Made by a program: the position numbers and the translations under genes. Positions 1 to 8,112 of a stretch of DNA of 64,000 nucleotides are shown piece by piece. The DNA is taken from NCBI RefSeq assembly GCF_000737325.1, contig NZ_CP011125.1:3720001-3784000 (forward strand). The letters run 5' to 3'. Numbering within the stretch: the first letter of the stretch is position 1; each line of letters opens with the position of its first letter. Origin of the DNA: Sandaracinus amylolyticus. Its GTDB lineage: Bacteria; Myxococcota_A; Polyangia; Polyangiales; Sandaracinaceae. The notes under the pieces were generated by a model. That model was not told the origin of the DNA and searched no databases. It saw only the letters and a program-made list of their open reading frames with translations.

Positions 1-2
1 GC

Positions 3-131
3 ACCGACAACCTGCTTTCGACGAAGACGCTGACGGTCACCGATCGGATCGTCCCGCTCGCCTACGTCGAGTTCATCGAAGAGCAGATCGGCTTCGAGAA
101 CCCCGCGCTGCAGGTGCAGGCGGTCGGCTGA
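3..131 (+). CDS. Probable phage tail sheath protein, C-terminal end (partial)
   Basis: An open frame enters from the left edge and stops with TGA at 129-131, giving 42 residues that include the stretch RIVPLAYVEFIEEQIGFENP. The next genes are tail tube, assembly chaperone and tape measure, so this position in contractile-tailed phages is normally the sheath protein. The residues themselves are too few to prove the family; the call rests on gene order. The start lies outside the window. Confidence 0.5.
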   Translation, partial: TDNLLSTKTLTVTDRIVPLAYVEFIEEQIGFENPALQVQAVG

Positions 132-163
132 ACCGCGCGCCGCGCGCGTGAGAGGAGACGACG

Positions 164-640
164 ATGGGCGACACGGTTCGCATCAACGGAGTGCAGATCT
201 CGTGGTCGAGCGTGAAGCTCAAGATCGCGGGGCAGCCCTACTCCGGCATCAAGTCGATCGAGTACGCGGACGGCGTCGAGACGTCGCTCTCGTACGGGAT
301 GGGGAAGCACCACGCGCCGCGCGGTTCGACGCGCGGCAAGTACGTGCCCGAGCCCTTCGTGCTCGACTGCTTCACGAGCACCGCGAAGGCGATCCGCGAG
401 GACCTCAACAAGCTCGCGGGGCGTCGCGGGATCGCGAACGTCCCCGTCGCGATCATTCTGCAGTACGTCGAGCCCGACGACGCCGTCATCACCGTCGAGG
501 CGCTCGACGCGAAGCTGACGAAGAACGAGTCGAGCCACGAGGAGGGCCCCGACGCGCTCTCCGAGAAGCTTTCGTTCCAGCCGATGCGCATCAAGCGCAA
601 CGGGATCGCTCTCTACGACACGACGGAGGCCGGCGCGTGA
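164..640 (+). CDS. Probable phage tail tube protein
   Basis: 158 residues, starting at an ATG six bases after AGGAG (153-157). Tail tube proteins polymerise into the inner tube around the tape measure and below the sheath. The size, the beta-rich look (many alternating hydrophobic residues such as VRINGVQISW) and the place directly between a sheath-like end and a tail assembly chaperone fit a myovirus tube protein (Mu M / P2 FII position). No diagnostic motif is visible, so the function is taken mainly from order. Its TGA overlaps the GTG start of the next gene (GTGA). Confidence 0.65.
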   Translation: MGDTVRINGVQISWSSVKLKIAGQPYSGIKSIEYADGVETSLSYGMGKHHAPRGSTRGKYVPEPFVLDCFTSTAKAIREDLNKLAGRRGIANVPVAIILQYVEPDDAVITVEALDAKLTKNESSHEEGPDALSEKLSFQPMRIKRNGIALYDTTEAGA

Positions 641-1080
641 GCACTGCACACGACGACCTCGACGCACGCCTCGCGAAGGCGCGCGCCGAGATGGAAGAGG
701 TCGATCGCGCGCGCGAGGAGCGCGCGTCGCTCGATGCGAAGCGCGCGCGCGTCGAGGCGGCAGAGCGGGAGGTCGCGGACGCGAAGGCGATCGCCGCGGC
801 CGAGGAGAAGTTCGGCCGCGACAAGATCGCCACGATCAAGACGCCGCTCGGCGTGGTGATCGTGAAGCGCCCGAACCACATGCACTACCGCAAGTTCATC
901 GGCGCGAAGGACATCGGTCCGGACGAGGCAGAGCGGCTCGTGCTCACGTGCCTCGTGCATCCGAGTCGCGCGGCGTTCGAGCAGATCGTCGAGGAGTACC
1001 CGGCGATCCCGACGATCGCGGCGACGCAGGTCGTCGACCTCGCCGCCGGGCGGCAGGAGGAGCTCGCCGGAAAATCCTAG
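637..1080 (+). CDS. Phage tail assembly chaperone, short form (gpG/E-like)
   Basis: 147 residues from a GTG that overlaps the tube gene stop. The first 60 residues are a charged, Ala/Arg/Glu-rich predicted coiled coil; the rest is a compact domain containing IKTPLGVVIVKRP and VHPSRAAFEQIVEEYPAI. The place between tail tube and tape measure is that of tail assembly chaperones, which coat the tape measure protein and help tail polymerisation. In many phages this gene makes a second, longer product by -1 frameshifting near its end, and the sequence here has the needed signals at 1055-1074. The zero-frame product ends at TAG 1078-1080. Confidence 0.7.
   Translation: MSTAHDDLDARLAKARAEMEEVDRAREERASLDAKRARVEAAEREVADAKAIAAAEEKFGRDKIATIKTPLGVVIVKRPNHMHYRKFIGAKDIGPDEAERLVLTCLVHPSRAAFEQIVEEYPAIPTIAATQVVDLAAGRQEELAGKS
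1055..1074 (+). promoter_or_regulatory. Probable programmed -1 ribosomal frameshift signal
   Basis: AGGAGG (1055-1060) lies exactly ten bases before the run A AAA (1071-1074), in the zero frame GGA AAA TCC TAG. This spacing equals that of the stimulatory SD in E. coli dnaX. The Lys tRNA can re-pair on AAA one base back; the P-site GGA to CGG re-pairing is poor, so slippage would depend mainly on the A site. A 7-bp hairpin with a four-base loop lies at 1101-1118, rather far downstream to act as a stimulator. Confidence 0.55.
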
Positions 1081-1277
1081 AGCTGCGGGGGAAGGCGCGC
1101 GGCGATCTCGGGATCGCCGGCGAGTGCCTCCTCGCAGCCCTCGGCCACGAGGACGAGCCCGAGACCGACGACGACCGAGACGCCGCGCACGTGCGCGCTC
1201 TCGTCGGCGCAACGCTGCTCGCAGAGGGACTGCGCGAGCTCGAAGCGATCCGGAAGGCCCTGACCACGACGAAGTGA
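1074..1277 (+). CDS. Frameshift extension of the tail assembly chaperone (GT-type long form)
   Basis: In the -1 frame after codon AAA at 1072-1074 an open frame continues for 67 residues (ILELRGKARGDLG... to ...LEAIRKALTTTK) and stops at 1275-1277, four bases before the tape measure ATG. It has no plausible start of its own near the SD-like AGGAGG (1055-1060): codons 1068-1082 in this frame are CGG, AAA, ATC, CTA, GAG. Read through, the long product would have about 213 residues. The long form of such chaperones typically binds the tape measure. The alternative is an independent short protein from the GTG near 1191. Confidence 0.6.
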   Translation: MLELRGKARGDLGIAGECLLAALGHEDEPETDDDRDAAHVRALVGATLLAEGLRELEAIRKALTTTK

Positions 1278-1281
1278 GCCG

Positions 1282-3105
1282 ATGGCGACCGAGACCGAAA
1301 CCGCGAGATTCGCGCTCGAGCTACAGGACGGGATCAGCGATCCCGCCCGCGACGCCGATGCTGCGCTCTCGGCGCTTCGGCGGAAGATCGACGAGGACAC
1401 GCGCTCGCTTCGACAGATGCAGCAGGCGATGGCACGCCTCCGCGGGAGCTCGCTCGCGAACAGCACCGTCGCGCGCGAGCTGCGCGACCGCATCGCCGCG
1501 CAGCGCCAGTCGCTCGCGCAGGCGCAGGCGCGGTACCTCGAGCTCGGGGGATCGCTCGACGCGCTCGGCGCGAAAGCGGGCAGCGCGAGCGGCGGGCTCG
1601 GGAAGCTGCTCGAGGCGGCGCAAGCGACGCCAGGACCGCTCGGTGGGCTGGTGAGCCGCGTCGGAGCGCTGCGCGCGCTCGTCGCGGGTGGGCCGCTACT
1701 CGCCGGCGTGCTCGGGCTCGCCGCAGGCTTCCTCACCATCGTGGTGGCGTCGACTGCGCTCGTCGGCGCTGTGGGCGCGGCGACGGCCGCGCTGCTGCGT
1801 TACGGGCTCGCGCAGGCCGAGGCGCGACGATCGGAGACGCTGCGCCTCGAGGGGCTGGTGCGCCTCCGCAGCGCGTACGGGCTCGCCGCCGGTTCGGCGA
1901 CCGAGCTGCAGGCCGCGATCGATCGGGTGAGCGACTCGAGCGCGCTCGGGCGGAGCGAGGTCGGCGGCTACGCCGAGCAGCTCTACCGGATGGGTCTGCG
2001 CGGCGGCGCGCTCGAGGAAGCGCTCGACGGCATGGCGATCGCGGGGTCGGCGGGCGGCGAGCGGCTCGCACGCCGATTCGCTGGACTCGCGGTCGGAGCT
2101 GCGCGGATGGGCCGCTCGGTGCGGGCCGTCGCGGACGACTTCCGGGCCCGCTTCGGCGGCGTCGCTGCGGCGCAGGCGCTCGGCTTCGACCGGCAGATGC
2201 TGCGACTCCGACAGAACGTCTCGCGCATCTTCGACGGGCTGAAGATCGAGGGCCTCCTGCGCGCGCTGCGCATGGCGACGTCGCTCTTCTCGCAGTCGAC
2301 GGCGAGCGGGCGCGCGCTCCGACAGATCGCCGAGGTCGTCTTCCAGCCGCTGATCGACGCTGCCGCGAACGGCGGCCCCGTCGTGCGCCGGGTCTTTCAG
2401 GGGATGATCCTGCGCGCGCAGGAGCTCACCATCCTCTTCCTGCGCGCGCGGAACGCGTTCGTGCGCGCGTTCGGCGGGCGCGACGTGCTCGGCGGGCTCG
2501 ACATGCAGTCGCTCGCGCTGCGCGCGGGCGCGCTGCTCGTGACGAGCTTCGTCGCGGCCGTGGTGACGGCGACGATCGCGCTCGCCGGTTTCGCGACGGT
2601 GCTGGGCGTGGTCGCGGCGGGCGTCCTGGTGATGACGGCACCGATCCTCGCGGCGGTCGCTGCGCTCGGCGCGCTCGCGTACGCGGGCGTCACGTACGGC
2701 GAGCAGCTCATGACGGGCCTCGTGAGCGGCATCCAGAAGGGCCGCTCGCTCGTGGTCGCGACGCTCCGCGGCGTGGCAAGCGACGCGACGGCGGCGCTGC
2801 GCTCGGCGCTGCAGATTAGCTCGCCCTCGCGCGTGTTCGCGCAGCTCGGCGTGCAGATCCCGCGCGGCCTCGCGGAGGGCGTCGAGGCGGGCACGTCGGC
2901 CGCGAGCGGTGCGGTCGAGAGTATGGTCTCGGCCGAAGCGCCCCGCGCGGCGGCGCGTGGAGGCTCGTCGATCTCGATCTCGATCGGTGATGTGCACATC
3001 ACCGCCGGGCACACCGACCAGCCGCGCGAACTCGCGCAGAACTTCGTCGACGAGGTCGTGCGCCTGCTCGAGGGCGCGAACATCGAGCTCGGGGGTGCCC
3101 GGTGA
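1282..3105 (+). CDS. Phage tail tape measure protein
   Basis: 607 residues. The tape measure sets tail length and is packed inside the tube. Seen here: an Ala/Arg/Gln-rich helical N-terminal region, a hydrophobic segment at about 139-172, a second long hydrophobic block at about 413-470, and near the C terminus the motif ISSPSRVF (about 511-518) followed by IPRGLAEGVEAG, which is typical of tape measure proteins of contractile and non-contractile phages. It follows the assembly chaperone by four bases and its TGA overlaps the next GTG. The protein is rather short for a tape measure, which predicts a short tail of roughly 90 nm by the usual proportionality. Confidence 0.85.
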   Translation: MATETETARFALELQDGISDPARDADAALSALRRKIDEDTRSLRQMQQAMARLRGSSLANSTVARELRDRIAAQRQSLAQAQARYLELGGSLDALGAKAGSASGGLGKLLEAAQATPGPLGGLVSRVGALRALVAGGPLLAGVLGLAAGFLTIVVASTALVGAVGAATAALLRYGLAQAEARRSETLRLEGLVRLRSAYGLAAGSATELQAAIDRVSDSSALGRSEVGGYAEQLYRMGLRGGALEEALDGMAIAGSAGGERLARRFAGLAVGAARMGRSVRAVADDFRARFGGVAAAQALGFDRQMLRLRQNVSRIFDGLKIEGLLRALRMATSLFSQSTASGRALRQIAEVVFQPLIDAAANGGPVVRRVFQGMILRAQELTILFLRARNAFVRAFGGRDVLGGLDMQSLALRAGALLVTSFVAAVVTATIALAGFATVLGVVAAGVLVMTAPILAAVAALGALAYAGVTYGEQLMTGLVSGIQKGRSLVVATLRGVASDATAALRSALQISSPSRVFAQLGVQIPRGLAEGVEAGTSAASGAVESMVSAEAPRAAARGGSSISISIGDVHITAGHTDQPRELAQNFVDEVVRLLEGANIELGGAR

Positions 3106-3671
3106 CGTTCCGCCCGCTCACCGAGCCGATCGACTACATCGTGCTCGCGGGCCGACGCTCGCCGGGCATCGCGACGATCGAGGGCGCCGACACGCCGCGC
3201 GACTTCGACGAGCGACGTGGCTTCGGCGTGAGCTTCGCTCGCCTGCGCTTCCGCGGCGTGAAGCTCGCGCGCTTCAAGGTGCTGATCGAGCTCGTCACCG
3301 AGCAGGACTGGGACGACTGGCACACCTGGAAGGATCTCGTCGCGCGCCCGGAGATCGAATCCGACCCGCGTCGGCAGAGCTCGTCGATCTTCCCGCGGCT
3401 CACCGCGCCGCCGCTCGACATCGAGCACCCGATCCTCGCGGACCTCGGGATCACCGCGGTCGTGATCGAGAACGCGCTGCAGCCGGTGCAGACCGATCCC
3501 GGCAAGTGGGCGATCGAGATCCGCTGCATCGAGTATCGCGCGCCGATCGTCGCGCTCGAGCAGACGCAGGGCGCGCGTGATCGCCAGGGCGACAACATCG
3601 AGAGCCAGATCGAGCTGAACAGCCGCACAATCGCGGAGCTCTCGAATCCGGCGGGGCTCGCGGGCACATGA
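3102..3671 (+). CDS. Phage tail/baseplate protein in the gpU / gpN position
   Basis: 189 residues from a GTG in a GTGA overlap. I do not recognise the family from the residues. The N-terminal half is beta-rich with several aromatic residues (QDWDDWHTWKDLV at about 69-81), the end is a charged helix. In P2-like phages the gene after the tape measure is U, a tail terminator-type protein, and in Mu it is N; this gene sits in that place directly before the hub-spike protein, so a role in connecting tape measure, tube and baseplate is inferred from order only. Confidence 0.55.
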   Translation: MTFRPLTEPIDYIVLAGRRSPGIATIEGADTPRDFDERRGFGVSFARLRFRGVKLARFKVLIELVTEQDWDDWHTWKDLVARPEIESDPRRQSSSIFPRLTAPPLDIEHPILADLGITAVVIENALQPVQTDPGKWAIEIRCIEYRAPIVALEQTQGARDRQGDNIESQIELNSRTIAELSNPAGLAGT

Positions 3672-4945
3672 CGGCGTTCGCGCACGTCAACGGTCACCCC
3701 GCGATCGCGATCGCGGTGCACGTGCCCGGCGTCGGTCCGTGGTGGGCCGACGTCACGCTCGAAGGCGATCCCGACCTCTCGGGCGCCGTGACGATCGGCA
3801 TCGGCGAGCTCTCGCTCGAGGGCACCGTCGATCCTGGGCACTCGGGCACGCACGGTCTTCAGCGGCGCATGCGCGTCGTTGCTGGTGCTGGCGCGTGGGG
3901 ATCGCTCCTCCGCGCCCGCAGCTACCACAACGATGCGCAGGTCCGCGCGCGCACGGTCGTCGAGGACGCGGCTCGCGAGGCCGGCGAGACGCTCGGCGAC
4001 TTCGCGCCCGCGGCCGAGCGCATCGGCGTCGACTACGTGCGCCAGGCGGGCCCTGCTTCGCGCGCCCTCGAGGACGTGATCGGCGGCGTGCCGTGGTGGG
4101 TGGGCTACGACGGCGTCACCCGCGTGACCTCGCGCGCGAGCGTGGCGGCGGACCCCGCCGCGTACCAGGTGCTCGAGCACGTGCCCGGCGATCGCGTCGT
4201 GGTGCTCGCGGTCGACGATCCGCGCGCCGTGGTGATCGGCTCGGTGCTCTCGCAGGGCCTCGACGAGCCTCAGACGGTGCGCGAGCTCGTGCTCGAGGTC
4301 GCGCCCATCTCGGTGCGCGTGCGCGCGTGGTGCGGCGGCGTCGACGGCGCGCGCGGGCGCATCGCCGGCGCGCTGCGCGGGATCGTGCGGCTCGTGCGCG
4401 ACGAGAAGCTCTTCGGGCTCTGGCGCTACCGCGTCGTGCGCGTGATCGGCACGGCCGAGGACCCGGACGGCGAGCGCCTCGAGCTGCAGGCGGTGCGCCG
4501 CGATGCCGGTCTGCCCGACCTGCTCGCGGTCGACATGTGGCCCGGGATCGCGGGCGCGCACTCGAAGCCCGCGCTCGGCGCCGAGGTGCTCGTCGAGTTC
4601 GTCGAGGGCGACCGGCGCTTGCCGATCGTGGCGCACTTCGGCGGCCGCACCGCGCCCGGCTACGTCCCGCAGCGCCTCGTGCTGAGCGCGTCGAGCGCGG
4701 TGGTGATCGGCAGCCACGACGCCGACGACGCGCCGTCGCTCGCGTCGAAGTCGAACGAGCTGTTCGACAGCATCGCCGCGGCGCTCGACGCGTTCTGCAC
4801 GCCCCTTCCCGTCGCGAACGACGGCGGCGCGGCGCTGCAGACGGCGGTTAGGGCGGTCTGGCCGGGGCGCGCGTCCGGCGCGATCCCGCCGGGTCCTCCG
4901 ACGCCCGCGGCGGACGTTGGCTCGACGAAGGTGGTGATCGAGTGA
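3668..4945 (+). CDS. Phage baseplate hub-spike protein (hub fused to OB-fold spike domain)
   Basis: 425 residues, ATGA overlap with the gene before. The first ~230 residues look like a tail hub (gpD/P-like: AASRALEDVIGGVPWWVGYDG context for binding, then repeated short beta strands). Residues ~235-335 resemble an OB-fold of gpV/gp45-type spikes: GRIAGALRGIVRLV..., LGAEVLVEFVEGDRRLPIVA is a hallmark-like strand pair. The tail (SSAVVIGSHDADDAPSLASK) is like the region after the OB-fold in baseplate assembly proteins. In Mu these are two genes (44 and 45); here they appear as one. The domain split is inferred. Confidence 0.7.
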   Translation: MTAFAHVNGHPAIAIAVHVPGVGPWWADVTLEGDPDLSGAVTIGIGELSLEGTVDPGHSGTHGLQRRMRVVAGAGAWGSLLRARSYHNDAQVRARTVVEDAAREAGETLGDFAPAAERIGVDYVRQAGPASRALEDVIGGVPWWVGYDGVTRVTSRASVAADPAAYQVLEHVPGDRVVVLAVDDPRAVVIGSVLSQGLDEPQTVRELVLEVAPISVRVRAWCGGVDGARGRIAGALRGIVRLVRDEKLFGLWRYRVVRVIGTAEDPDGERLELQAVRRDAGLPDLLAVDMWPGIAGAHSKPALGAEVLVEFVEGDRRLPIVAHFGGRTAPGYVPQRLVLSASSAVVIGSHDADDAPSLASKSNELFDSIAAALDAFCTPLPVANDGGAALQTAVRAVWPGRASGAIPPGPPTPAADVGSTKVVIE

Positions 4946-5418
4946 GCGACCTCGTGCGAGACGCGATCGCGGCCGAGCTCGCGTTGCTCGAGCGAGAACT
5001 GCCGACGCCCGCTGCGCCCTTCGGCTACGGCGCCGACCTCTCGTGCGCGTCGGACCTCACGCCGACGATGGAGAGCGTCGATCCGTTCTCGACGCGCGCG
5101 ATCGCGGAAGCTGCGGCGCGCCGTCTCGACACGCCGCGCGGCTCGTTGGTCGACGATCCGGACTATGGGCTCGACCTCCGCTCGTACCTGAACCGCGGCA
5201 CGACGGCGGCGGACATCAACACGCTCGCCGATCGGGTGCGCACAGAGGTCGCGAAGGACGATCGCATCGCGCGCGTGCGCGTCGTCGTGACGCCGAGCGC
5301 AGACGGTTCCGAGCTCCGCGTCGCGCTGCAGATTCAGCCGGTCGACGCGAACGCTGGCCCGTTCTCCCTGACGCTCGCCGTGACGAGCGCGGGCGTGCTG
5401 ATCGAGGAGCTGCGATGA
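4942..5418 (+). CDS. Phage baseplate wedge protein, gp25/gpW-like
   Basis: 158 residues from GTG in a GTGA overlap. The stretch DYGLDLRSYLNRGTT (about 72-86) followed by a helix with a conserved-looking EVAKDDRIARVRV and two beta strands is the pattern of the gp25/W lysozyme-like wedge family, where a D-x-G-x-D/N-L-R motif is typical. These proteins sit at the sheath-baseplate junction and start sheath assembly. The first ~45 residues are an added N-terminal region. The family usually precedes baseplate J, as it does here. Confidence 0.75.
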   Translation: MSDLVRDAIAAELALLERELPTPAAPFGYGADLSCASDLTPTMESVDPFSTRAIAEAAARRLDTPRGSLVDDPDYGLDLRSYLNRGTTAADINTLADRVRTEVAKDDRIARVRVVVTPSADGSELRVALQIQPVDANAGPFSLTLAVTSAGVLIEELR

Positions 5419-6608
5419 CGCTCGACGAGCTCACGAGACCGCTCACGCCCGCCGAGGTGCGCGAGTTCATCTACGCCGCGATCGCCGCGCGAGGTGGCAG
5501 CCCGACGACGTGGAAGTCCGGCGCGCCGACGCGAACGATCATCGCGGGGCTCGCGATCGTCGTGTCGGGGATGTCGCAGCTCACGGCCGCGATCGCTAAG
5601 AGCGGCTTCCTGGAGCTCGCGGAGGGCGACTGGCTGACGCTCGTCGCGCAGTACGTCTATGGCGTCGAGCGGAGCGCGGGCACGTTCGCGGCCGGCACCG
5701 TCACGATCGACAACACGGGCGGCGGCATCTACGCGCTCGACCCCGGGGACCTGATCGTCATCAACACGACGACGGGCAAGGGCTATCGGAACGTCGCGGC
5801 GGTCTCGATCAACGCGGGCCAGACCGGCGTGGCCGTCGACGTCGAGGCGCTCGAGCTCGGTTCCGACAGCACGTCGCTCGCAGGAGAAATCGACGGCTTC
5901 GGGACCGCTCATCCTGGGCTCACGGTCACGAACGCTGCCGCGCTGATCGGGACGGACCCCGAGGACGACGAGGCGCTGCGTGAACGGTGCCGCGCGAAAA
6001 CCGGAACGTTGTCGCCGAACGGCCCTCGGGACGCCTACGTCTATGTCGCGAAGAGCGCGACGAAGGACGACGGTACGACCGCGGGGGTCACGCGGGTGCG
6101 TACCGTGGCGGACGGCATCGGTGGTGTGACCGTCTACGTCGCGAGCGCGAGCGGGAGTATGCCGGGCAGTGTCGGCGACACGAGCACGGCTCTGGGCGCG
6201 GTCGATGACGCGATTCAGCGTCAGGTCACGCCTCTCGCGATCACCGCGACGACCGTGAGCGCGACGCCCCTGATTGTTCCCGTGACCTACGAAGTGTGGG
6301 TGAGGGACACGTCGGGGCTCTCGAACGCCGAGATCGAAGATCGCGTCGATGATGCGCTCGCGACGTTCATGGCGTCGCAGCCCATCGGCGGGTCGTTGCT
6401 GCCGGGCGAGTCGACGGGTCGCCTGTACAAGACCGCTGTCGAAGCAGCGATCGACGGCGCACTGCGCGCGATCGATGACGCCGACGGCTTCATCCTGCGT
6501 CGCGCCGTGACCGTGCCCGCGGGCGACACTGACCTCGCGAGCAACCAAGCGCCGACCGTCGGCACGCGAACGCCGACGATCCACCAGGTCGCCGAGGGCA
6601 CGCTCTGA
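5415..6608 (+). CDS. Baseplate J family protein
   Basis: 397 residues, ATG at 5415 in an ATGA overlap. Baseplate J proteins form the wedge arms of contractile tails. Visible family features: an N-terminal helix, ELAEGDWLTLVAQYVYGVER (the usual 'A-x-G-x-x-L-D/T-x-x-A' region), a beta-sandwich with a Gly/Thr-rich insert (TIDNTGGGIYALDPGDL), then DDEALRERCRAK, a conserved helix before the second domain (DAYVYVAK...). The end ...VGTRTPTIHQVAEGTL leads directly into the next gene, whose ATG shares one base with the TGA. Confidence 0.85.
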   Translation: MTLDELTRPLTPAEVREFIYAAIAARGGSPTTWKSGAPTRTIIAGLAIVVSGMSQLTAAIAKSGFLELAEGDWLTLVAQYVYGVERSAGTFAAGTVTIDNTGGGIYALDPGDLIVINTTTGKGYRNVAAVSINAGQTGVAVDVEALELGSDSTSLAGEIDGFGTAHPGLTVTNAAALIGTDPEDDEALRERCRAKTGTLSPNGPRDAYVYVAKSATKDDGTTAGVTRVRTVADGIGGVTVYVASASGSMPGSVGDTSTALGAVDDAIQRQVTPLAITATTVSATPLIVPVTYEVWVRDTSGLSNAEIEDRVDDALATFMASQPIGGSLLPGESTGRLYKTAVEAAIDGALRAIDDADGFILRRAVTVPAGDTDLASNQAPTVGTRTPTIHQVAEGTL

Positions 6609-7402
6609 TGGCACGCCTCTCCGCAGTGGGCGCGGTCCGTCGCCTCACGCCGCCGTGGCTCCGACGCACGCACGGCGCGCGCGTGACGGAGGGCATGGCC
6701 GACGCGCTCGATCACCTCGTCGAGCGCGCCGTGCACGGCGTAAAGCTGCGTTTCCCCGGCGCGCCGCCGCGCCCCATCGACGAGGGCGCGCTCGCGCTCA
6801 CCGGCCGAGAGCGACGCATCCGGCGCGGTCCGCGTGAGCCCGCGGCCAGGTACGCCGCGCGACTGCTCACGTGGTGGGACGCGCATCGCACGCGCGGGGG
6901 CCCGTACGCGCTGCTCGAGCAGATGCGCGCGTACTTCCTCGACTCGCTCCGCGTCCGCATGGACGTCGTCTATCACTCGGGCACCCGCCGTTGGATGGAC
7001 GAGGACGGCGCGATCACGCGCGACGCGATCACGTGGAACGCGGACGGCTCGGATCACTGGGCGCGGATCTGGATCTTCCTCTACGTCGACGACGCGCTCG
7101 TCGAGGACGAGCTCGTCACGCACGACGGCGAGGGGCTCGTTACGCACGACGGCGAGGAGCTTGTCGCGCTGTCTGGGTCGCTGATCGTCGGCGGCACCGT
7201 CAGCGACGAGAACGCCGAGGAGATCGTCGCGGTTCCGCGCGAGTGGAGCGCCGCACACGTCGAGCGAACGACGGTCGTCCTGCTCTACGGCGCCGCGCGT
7301 CTCTGGAACTACGCGCAACCGGTCCCGAGCTGGGCCGCATGGGGCGCCTCCGGCGCGACGTGGGGCGGCCCGACGCCCGTGCTTCTCACCATCGAGGGTT
7401 GA
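6608..7402 (+). CDS. Phage tail protein in the gpI / Mu gp48 position
   Basis: 264 residues; start overlaps the J stop by one base. Not recognised by residues. It occupies the place of the gpI/DUF2313-type protein which links baseplate to fibres, and its aromatic-rich end (PVPSWAAWGASGATWGGPTP) resembles the C termini of such proteins. Residues ~168-186 contain a short internal duplication, VTHDGEGLVTHDGEELV. Basic N terminus (WLRRTH, RERRIRRGPR). Function inferred from order. Confidence 0.55.
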   Translation: MARLSAVGAVRRLTPPWLRRTHGARVTEGMADALDHLVERAVHGVKLRFPGAPPRPIDEGALALTGRERRIRRGPREPAARYAARLLTWWDAHRTRGGPYALLEQMRAYFLDSLRVRMDVVYHSGTRRWMDEDGAITRDAITWNADGSDHWARIWIFLYVDDALVEDELVTHDGEGLVTHDGEELVALSGSLIVGGTVSDENAEEIVAVPREWSAAHVERTTVVLLYGAARLWNYAQPVPSWAAWGASGATWGGPTPVLLTIEG

Positions 7403-7405
7403 GCG

Positions 7406-8098
7406 ATGCCGCAGAACATCACCGACACGTCGACGTTCACGGATCCGATCGTGATCCCGGCGGATGCCGATCCCGCCGACCTCACGTACATCGAGACGCT
7501 CGCGCAGGGACTCGCGAACCGGACGCGGTTCCTGCGCGACTACTGCACCGACCAGGGCGTTCAGCTTCCCGCGGCGACCCAGCACATCCGGTACATCGGC
7601 GCGCAGGCGGCGCAGCCGGGCATGGAGACGGACGGCGCGCCACGATGGCGAGCGCGTCTCCTCGGAGCACCGCCGGACAACTTCGACGGCGCGTGGCGAT
7701 CGAACGCGTCGTTCGCCGAGCTGTTCCTCGATCTCACCCCGCGACTTGTGCGCGGCGGGACGCTGATCCGCGTGCGTGCGCTCGTTCGACCGGGCGCCAC
7801 GCTCGCCGCGCGCGGCGGCGCCGGGAACGGCGTGCAGGCCGCGGTGTTCGGCGTCTCGTTCGGCGCCTCGTTCGCGGCGCCGGCGATCACGACGACGCAC
7901 GTGGGCACGACCGACGAGGACGACGGCACGACGAACCTGCAGTGGCTGCAAGTCGACCTCGCGCCCTCCGGCGTCGCGGTGAGCACCTACGCGACCTGGT
8001 ACCTGCGCCTCTACGCGGGCGTCGATGGCGACACGAACCGCGATTTTTTCTACGGCGCGATGGTCGAAGTCGCGTCGCCGACGATCCGCAACGACTGA
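7406..8098 (+). CDS. Putative phage tail fibre-associated protein
   Basis: 230 residues, three bases after the previous stop. No family recognised. It begins with a short region typical of fibre/baseplate adaptors (Thr/Asp-rich, then an ANRTRFLRDYC helix resembling 'ANRT..L' segments at the base of fibres), and continues as a beta-rich domain. The position after the gpI-like gene and before two other beta-rich proteins suggests part of the host-recognition apparatus. Confidence 0.5.
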   Translation: MPQNITDTSTFTDPIVIPADADPADLTYIETLAQGLANRTRFLRDYCTDQGVQLPAATQHIRYIGAQAAQPGMETDGAPRWRARLLGAPPDNFDGAWRSNASFAELFLDLTPRLVRGGTLIRVRALVRPGATLAARGGAGNGVQAAVFGVSFGASFAAPAITTTHVGTTDEDDGTTNLQWLQVDLAPSGVAVSTYATWYLRLYAGVDGDTNRDFFYGAMVEVASPTIRND

Positions 8099-8112
8099 GG
8101 AGAGCGCGCGTC

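Noticed and set aside
1101-1118. Hairpin as frameshift stimulator.
   Set aside because: It begins 27 bases after the slip site; stimulatory structures normally lie 5-9 bases away. Kept only as a note.
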